From BAIKAL-G1 sp943370385 (GTDB lineage: Bacteria > Cyanobacteriota > Cyanobacteriia > PCC-6307 > Cyanobiaceae): a stretch of 64,000 nt of DNA. Positions 52,561 to 61,500 of this stretch are shown one piece after another. Both the position numbers and the translations under genes were made by a program. The notes below the pieces were generated by a model. The model had not been told where the DNA came from and searched no databases. It was given only the letters and a program-made list of their open reading frames with translations. Positions within the stretch are counted from its first letter, which is position 1. Each line of letters opens with the position of its first letter. The DNA lies in NCBI GenBank assembly GCA_943370385.1, contig CALRQT020000003.1, positions 62,001 to 126,000 of the forward strand, read 5' to 3'.

Positions 52561-55500
52561 TTACACGGCCGCACCAACAGAAGAGAACCTAAAGCCAATC
52601 ACCATATCATCATAATCACGATCACCCAATCCGCGCATGTCCTCGAAGCCAAACAGGTTGCCTCCTATCACCTTGAAGTGGTTCAACTTATCGCTACTTG
52701 CATCAGCAAAAGAAAAATAAGTGTCCCCGTTCACCATCGCTATCGGAGCCAGGTAGGTCGATTCAGTGATTTCAAGGTTGGCATTGACAGTCGTTCTAAG
52801 GTTGCCAACCGTGAGACTTGAAAGCTCGCTCACCATATTCATCTTCGCAGCCGCGGTGTAACCAGCATCGCCTGGTTTTAATATTGCCCCCAGGGAGTCT
52901 CTTACTGAGCCCTTCAAATCGAGAGTGCGATAAAAACCGGTTACAGAATCATAGGATGCTTCCCGGGCTAGCACCAATGAACCCTTCACAGTTTCCGATC
53001 CCGAGAAGGTACTGAAATCCAACACAGCCGCACTGCCCTGCTCCTGGCCGATCAGGGCCTCCAGGCCTTGATCGCTACTCATCAGATCCAGCTGAAACTG
53101 AACTCCACTCGTGGAGATCAGGAATGCCTTCTGGGCCGAAAGCTCACCAATTGAGAAGAAACGCAGCCGGGAATCACTGCTGTCTTGGATATCATCCAAG
53201 GAGCCATCACTCACCTCAAAGAAGCGAACGCTTTGGCCATTCACGAGCAAGATTTCCCGTTGGAAACCCGTGAAGCTCGGATCCGTGGGCAAGGTCAGAT
53301 CACTGGATTCCAAGGTTGAGAAGAGGGCCTGGGCCCTGTCCTTCATCTTACCGATGGTGAGCACATTACCGAGCTCCGTTGAATCAAGCACCAGGTAACC
53401 AATCTGATTCGACGTTGAAACCCGTTGCTTCAAGCTTGCCTTCAGAACCATATTGACTGGCGCCGCATTCACACTTGCATCAGCAACCGTTAAGGTTCTG
53501 GCGTCATTAACAACCTGGATTAGCGATGCAACACCACCATCAACAATCGCCGCCGCGGAGCTGTTGCTAATCACCTGATCGCCCGCGCCACCGCTAGCGG
53601 AATCACCATAATGGCCATTGACCATCGCCAGGGCGAGGAAATCAGCGGTGCCATCGCCATTACGGTCGTAGAAGCGTGCACCCGCCTTTTTCAGGGGGTT
53701 GTAAATCAGGGACTCGGCAGCACCATTGGTAAAGCTGTAGTAAGCCAATCGCTTGTTCAACCGGTTGCCAGAGCCGTCAGTTAGCTTTAGGTCAGCACCG
53801 ACTAACTCCAAATCGCCATAGAGGCTGGCCTGGCTTTGGCCCTCCTGCAGCTCTAGCTCAAAGCCAAGCGTGCCACCATTAAGTTGAAATCCAGTCCATT
53901 TATTAGCGAGTGACTGCAGCTCCTGTTGCGAAACCAGGTTCGCCGGCGTATCGGTATTGATTGAATTGACAGTCCGCAGCGAGCCACCGTAGAAGGACGC
54001 CTTAACCATTTTGTGGTTGGTCCCATTGCCCGTCACGATCGGCACCTCCGTCACTGAGGCCGGCCCGTACTGACCGTTCGGGTTAGAGCTAGCGAGAACA
54101 ATCGGATCCTGGATGATCCCATTCACCAACCCATCGATATCACCACCAAGGGGATCACCATCGGTGTAGGTGATCTGAATCTGTTTAATCCGGCCATCGG
54201 GGCCACGATCAAAGAACTCGGCGCCGTTGTCAAAGGTGTTGGGATTGCCATCGGCGAGAAACTCAAACCAGCCACCTGCACCGAGGTTGGCGCTCGGGTT
54301 CCACTTCAATAAGGTGTTAATCAGCAGGCCATCGCCGGGCAGATCCATCACGATCCGCACCTGATCGCCGGGTCGGTCCGGATCGGCATCCACGAAGCGG
54401 CTCAGCGCCTGCTGGGTCTGGGCGTCATAGCTCTGCAACGTAAAGACAAGCGGGTCATAGGGGTAAGACACACTCGTCAGCTGGCTACCGCCTCCAGGCG
54501 AGGTGCTTGCGGTGATCAGCGCAGGCAAGGCCGATGAACCATTGCCGCCTACCGCCAAATCCGCAGCATTGCGCACTTGAACATCAGCAATGCGCACCGA
54601 AGGGCTTGTCTGGAGCGATGTAAAGCTGTTGGCTATCGCCTTGCTTGGGTTGGCATTGGCGGCCACAAAATTATCCTTATTAATCCAAGGAACGGCTGCC
54701 ACATTTAGCTGCAAGCTATCGGCAATGCCATCCTTATTGAGATCACCCGCCCGAGTCCCTACCCGGCCATTGGTGGCCGCATCTTCGACCGTTTCAACAA
54801 TGCCATCTTGATCCAAGGGATCCACGATGGCAGCGCTGCTGGCATCGGCCAGATTGCCAACCACCAGATTCAACGTCTCGGTGGCTCGGTTGCCACGGCC
54901 ATCGGTGGCAACCACCGTAAACCTCACAATCCATTCAACCTCGCCATCACTGATGCTGATCGGATTAATGAAGGAGAAGCTACCGGTTGTGGGGTTAATA
55001 TCCACCAGGCCAGGATTAATATCCTCCAGGCTCCAACGCACCGGTTGATTCGCCTGAAACTGGAAGATCAGGCCATCGCCTTCCGTTGCCACAACCTGGC
55101 GGTCGGCCGGCACCGCAATGATCGGTTTGGTAGTGCTCAGCCCAAGGGCATCAAAACTGCTGGCCAGGACGGCTGAATTACCGGCACGATCATTCGCCCT
55201 CACCTCCAGGCTGTTGCCACTGGCCCTCACGCCCTTCAGCAGCACCTCGTTCGGCACCACCAAGCTCCAATCGCTGCCAACAAGGCTTGCCTGCAGGGAC
55301 TTGCCGTTGATCACCACCGTGATGACCTGGTCAGGCTCTAGGCCGTCCGCTGTGCCGTGCAGCGTGATCTGATTGGCCTTGGGATTGGCTGCCGCCAATC
55401 CCCAGTCGTCGTCGGTTGGGATGGCCATGGTCAGCACAGGTGCTGCCGTATCAACCGTGAATTCGTAGTCGCTGGTAGCTGTATTGCCAGCTTGATTGGT

Positions 55501-58500
55501 CAGCGATAGTTTCACACGAGGCTTCACACCATAGGGAGCATTGTTGGCCCCATAGGCCGCTAGCAAATCGGCCGGAACCGGCACACTCCAGACGCCACCA
55601 GTCACCGTTGCACTCAGGCTGCGGCCGAGCACCGCCCCAGCTCCCGACCCCGCTCCAGGCAGTTCCACGATCACCTGCTGGCCGTCCTCGACGTTGCTCA
55701 CAACGCCGGAGAGACTGGGGGGCACCGCACTGGCCAGATCACTGGCATTGAGGATGGAGTCGCCTGCCAGAGCCGTTGATATAAACATCGGCGGGGCCGT
55801 GTTGATCGCAAACGACTGGCTTGCGGAAGCCTGATTTTGAGCCCCATCGTTGATGGAGGCCCGCAGGCTGTACTTGCCGTTGGTCAGGCCGCTGAGATCA
55901 AGCGGCGCAGTCCAGTTGCTGCTAGTAAGCACAACTGGGCTACTAATCAAGGCCGTTGTGCCACCCTCGGCCAGCACCTCAACAACCACAGTGGCCGTGC
56001 CATCACTCTGGACATGGGTGGCCGTGCCCGAAATCGTCAAACCGGCAGCTTCGGTCGCATTCAAGATGTTGTTGCCGCCTGGCCCATCTACGGGCACGCT
56101 GAGCGTAATCGCGGCCGCGCGATCGATCGTGATTGAAGCGCTATCCGTGGCGCTATTGCCCGCCAGATCAATCACCGTTGCAGAAACGTTCACCGTTCCC
56201 TCTTGGGGAAGCGAGAAGCGATCCGGATCTAGAACCAAACTCCAGCTGCTTGTACCGTTGCTGTTGGTGGGCGACATCAACTGGCTGATGCCATTGACGC
56301 TCACCACCGTGGTGCTGACGTCAGGGCTGGCGGCACTGCCGAGCACCACGCCAGCAGCGACATCAGAGCCACTCAGGCTGTTCGCCGTGTTAATCGGGCC
56401 TTGGAAGCGGGAATTGCTAATCGCAACAGGGGCACGAGAGCCAATTGCCAACTTGAGATCCAGCGTTGGCGCCACCAGGTCGGCCTTCACCACCTGGGTC
56501 TGGCTGAATGGGTTGCCAGCCCGATCGGTGCCGCCCACGGTGATGTCATAGCTCCTGCCATCGACCCAGCTGAGATCAGCCGCCGGCACGCTGATCGAGA
56601 AGGCGCCAGCAGCCACGGTTGCCGTGTAAGCCGTGCTGGGGCTCATGGTTCGCGATCCCACGAGGATGGACACCGTTTGGCCGTCCTCAACGGAATCCAC
56701 CACCCCACGAATGGTGAGGGCTTTGCTGCTCTCGGCAAAATTAATCCAGCCATCGCCACTAATCCTCGCCAGATTCACTCCGGCCTGGCGATCCAGCGTG
56801 AACGTGTAGTTCCCCGTGGTGCTATTGCCGGCTAAATCGCTCACAAATAGGGACAGGGGAATCGAACCATCGCCAAGGGATTGCAACTCCGTGCTCTTGA
56901 ACGTCAGCTCCCAGCTGCCATCATTAGCAACCGAGGCCAGACCCCGCAGGCCTCCCAGTTGCACCTCCACCTGCTGGTTCGGCTCGGCGTCCGTGCTGCC
57001 TTTCAGGGTGAGGTCGGCGGCCGCTCCGGCGGCATTAAGTAAGGCCCCACCATTGAAAAGGGTGAAAACGGGGTTGAAGGCCGTATTGGTGAGCGGATTG
57101 CTCAAGGTTGGGGGCTCACGGTCAATCGAGATCGCCTTAGTGCCGATGGCATTGCCACTTTCTTTTAGCACCAGGGTGTAATCGCCGGTGGCAAAAGAGT
57201 CAATGCTGGTGTTCAGAACCACCCCAGACCAACTGCTATCGACTGCGGCAACCAACGGGGTCACCGTGGTCAACCTTGTGCTGACAATTGTGCTGCCAAT
57301 TAAGCTGTCAATCCAAAGCTCCAACGTCTTACCTGCCAGAGCCTCAGAAACCGTCCCCTTAAGCTTGAGTCCAGTGGTATTGGTAGCCTCAGCCTCGCTG
57401 AGCCGGTCGTCGCCAGCCACTGTGGAGAAGGCCCCAACCCGATCCACTTCGATGCTGCCACCCGTGGTGGATCCAGCAGCGATCGGATTGCGCAGCAGAT
57501 CGGTAATGCCACTGGCATTAGTTTTTAAGTCCAACACCAGGCGCCCGAGACCACTGATCTCAGCCACCGTCACGTCATAGTGCTGGGCCACACCATTGTT
57601 GGCATTCACCGCTTGCACGGCAGTGACCCGGCCGCTGGCCGTGCCGGTGTTGCTCAGCTTGAAATCCGTCGCATCCAGGCCGCGTACAGGCTCGCTAAAG
57701 CTCACCCGGAAGGTCTGGACTGCCTGGTTGCTCTCACTGCCTAGCGCTGCCTTGATGGCAACCAACACGGGGCCCACGCCATCGACCACCACACCAGAGG
57801 CCGGTGCCACTGGTAAAGCCAAGTTGACCGCAAAGGCCTGGTTGTCATCGGAGTTGGTGAGGCTACTTCCTGCAGGCAAAGTCAGGGCAAGGGGCAAGAG
57901 GATGCCGCTCGGAATAGACAGGTCACCGGCTTGCACCGTGTAAGCAAAGGTGAGCTGATCGCCAGCGGCGAAGGTGGTAATGGCGGGAGTTTGCGCGCCT
58001 TGAAGCACAGCGACGACACTGCGGTTGCCATCGAGCTGCAGGCTCAAGCTTGGCAAGCCGCCAGCAGAATCAAGGCTGATGGCGCGATCGAAGCTGATCG
58101 CGAACTGGAGGACAGAACCGGGGCCATAGGTGCCAGTCGCAGGCAGTTGCAAGCCCGTGATCTGGGCGATATCCGCCACTGGAGTGACATCAACCGTCAC
58201 CGCTACCGGTGTGCTCGACACGGCCCCGCCGTTGTCGGCAGCAACCACGGTGAACGCAGGCATGGCAACACCATTGGCATCGGCGGCAGGGGTCCAATAG
58301 GCATTGACGCCGCTGCGGATGCCATCGTTAGAACCGGCGGCCCAAGGCGTGGCCAGGTCAGCGCTGGTGCCCAACATCAGCGAGCCATTAGCAACACCCT
58401 GCACCACAAAAGCCGTCACCTCACCATCGAGATCGCTGGCGTTTGAAGTGCCCAAAAGGTCGGCAAAACTGATCTCGGCGACGCGATCCTCCTCGCCTTG

Positions 58501-61500
58501 CACCGTGCCCGCACTAAGGCTGGAGAACCGGGGCGCATCATTCACCGGGGTCACGGTGAAGCTGCCGGTTGCCACCGCACTGGTGGCTAGGTCGCTATCA
58601 CTCACCTGCCACTCAATCGTGCGGGTGCGGGTGGCGTTGCGGGCGGTGGGGTCGTCGCTGCTGCTGGTGTAGGTCACGGCCCGCAGGGCCCGGAGGGCAT
58701 TCAGCAGGGAGCGCGCCGCATCCGTGCCCGGGGTGAGCGTGAGCGTGTGGCTGCTGGCATCCCAGCTGGCCAGCACACCAGTGGCGGCACTCACCTGGCT
58801 GGGGAGCACTAATTCATCGCCATCGGTGAAACCAGCGCTAATGCGTACGGTGGCCGAGCTAAACGTGGTGCTGTCCGAATCACTAAGCCCCAGATCGGGA
58901 TTGAGCGTGAGCGCCGGATCACCCTCCCGATAACCCGCAGGGAGCAGGAGCGGTGAGGTGAGTTCTGGTGCGTCGTTGATGCCATCCACTAGCAAACCAC
59001 CGGTGGAGGCCGTAGCAGGCAACGTCCGGTTCACGTCAACAGGTTGGCCGTCATCAATGCCAGTGATTGTGCCGCCATTGAGGGCGATCTCGCTGGCCAA
59101 AGTCAGACCACTGAGGTCCTTCTCGCCAACCTGCACGCTGTAGCGGAACACCAAAGTATTGGGACTGGGGTTGGGATTGGTGGTCGGATCACTGAAATAA
59201 GTGGCAAAAACAGGCCCGCCACTATCGAGCGTGATCGCCAACGATGGCGTGCCGTTACGCGTATCGACCGTGATGGCCCGATCAAACTCCACCCTGAAAT
59301 CCAGGCTCTGGTTCGTGCCGTAGGTGCCATTGACCGGCAAGGTCACCTTGGTAATCACCGCTGCATCACTCCCGTCGGGAGTCACATCAACCAGCACGGT
59401 GCGCGGCTGAATCGACAACGCACCAGCGTTATCCTTGGCCACAACAGTAAAGGCACTTAGGCCGTTGCCATTGGCATTTGCCCCAGGGGTCCAGTAGGCA
59501 TTAGTGGTGGCATTGATCGTATTGTTAACGATGTTATTGGTGACTGAGTTGTAGGGTGTAGCTGTCTGCTCGCTGTCACCAAGCCTCAGGGAGCCACTGA
59601 GTAGCTCCTTCACAATCAGGCCATCCACAGTGCCATCGGGATCCGTGGCACTGCCTAGGCTGATCAAATCTCCAAGGCTAATTGCAATCGTGTTGTCCTC
59701 TACTAGGCCTGTAAAAGCGGCCAAGACACCCAGCGTCGGGTTGTCATTGACAGCAGTGAGGTTGATCGTGGTGGTGAACGGATCGCTGGGTTCCGGCTTG
59801 GTGTCGACGTCGGTGATCTGCCAGCTGATCGTGCGCTCGATGCTGGCTGCCGTGGGGTTGTCACTGCTGGAGCTAAACACCACCGAGCGCAGGGCCTGCT
59901 GGTAGAGCCCGTAGGTGGCCACGCCACTAAGGCTGAGCTGACCAATGCCGTCAAAAAATTGGGCCTTGATACCATTGATGGGCACTGCTAACGCCAAGCT
60001 GTCGCCAGCCGTCCAGCCCTCCGTAATCGTGACAGTGGCTCCCGAGGCCTGGGTGCTGTCCGGATCGGAGAGGGTGAGCTGCTTGTTGAGCAGAATCGGG
60101 CTGTCGTTCTCAACGTAACTAGCACTCAAACTGCCGCTGCTATTGATCACAGGTTTTTGGTTGATCCCCTCCACGGCCACCGTGCTGGTAGCGGCAGTGC
60201 TCCATTGGGGTGTCAGCCCATCACTGTTGGCATCTAAAACCTTCCAGGTAACCGTGCGGCTGCCACCGGCGGGCAGGCTGCTGGAGTTGCTGCTATAGGT
60301 GATCGAGCGCAACAGCGTTTCGTAATCAGCCAGGCTTGCCGTGCCTGTGAACGTCAAGACCCCGGTGCTGTCGTCGAAGCTGCCGTTGATGCCGGAGATT
60401 GGGGTATAACCCAACTTGTCGCTGCTCAGCCAACCCGTGGTGAGGCTCACCACCGCCTTTTGCAGCTGGGTGTCGTCCGCATCACTGAGGTTCAGGGACG
60501 GGGCCAGGGCAATGGCCGCGCCAGCCTCGTTGTAAACCGGGACAGTGCTCGGGGCACCATTGAGAACCGGCGTGACATCCGGCGCGTCCGCCAGGGGCGA
60601 AATCGTGATATCCACCCCGGCACTGTTACTCGTCGCCCAGCCACTCTCGGCGCCATTGCCATCACGGTTGGCATCACTCACCGTGATGGCAATGCGGCGA
60701 CTCTTACTGCTGGCGGTGGGATCGGAGGAGCTGCTGCTAAAGGTGACCGCCCCCAGGGCCGTTTGGTAATTCGCTATCGAGGCGTTGCCGCTGAGGATAA
60801 GCCTGCGGCTGCTGGCCTCCCAGCGGCTGCTGATGGCACCAGGAGCTGAAGACAACGCCAGCTCATCACCACTGCTGTAGCCGCTATTGAAGATGGTCTG
60901 ACCCTGAACGCTCGTGTAAAAACTTGGCAGGATCTCCAGCACCGCTCCGCTGAGGTTGGTGTCGTCGGCATCGGTAATCGTGATCATGCTGCCCGCATCC
61001 AAACTCACCGGCGGGCCGCCCTCGGTGTAGCTGCGATCGAGCCCGGCACTGAGGGCAGGGGCCGTGTTGGTCGGCGTCACCGTCAGGTTCACGGCAACAT
61101 CGCTGCTGATGGCAGCGGTGCCAAAGCCATCGCTATTGGCATCGGTCACCGCAAAGGTGATCGTGCGGCTGGTGGCGGCACCACTGTTGGTGGGGTTGCT
61201 GGTGGTGTTCTCAAAGGTGATGGAGCGCAGGGCCGCCTGATACTCCGCCAGGCTTGCGGTGCCACTCAACTGAAGAACGCCCGTGCCACTGTCGTAGGCC
61301 GTGGCCGTAATCGGGGAATCACTAGCACCGGAGAAGTGAAGAAGATCACCGCTGGTGCGTCCGGCACGGATCGTGACCGTGGCCGAGGCGATCTGGAGAT
61401 CGTCGGCGTCACTGAGAGTCAGGGTTGGGTGGAGTGCTACGGCACTGCCGCCTTCTGTGTAAGCGACCGCTGTGGCGGCCGCAGAGGGGGCGGAGAGCAC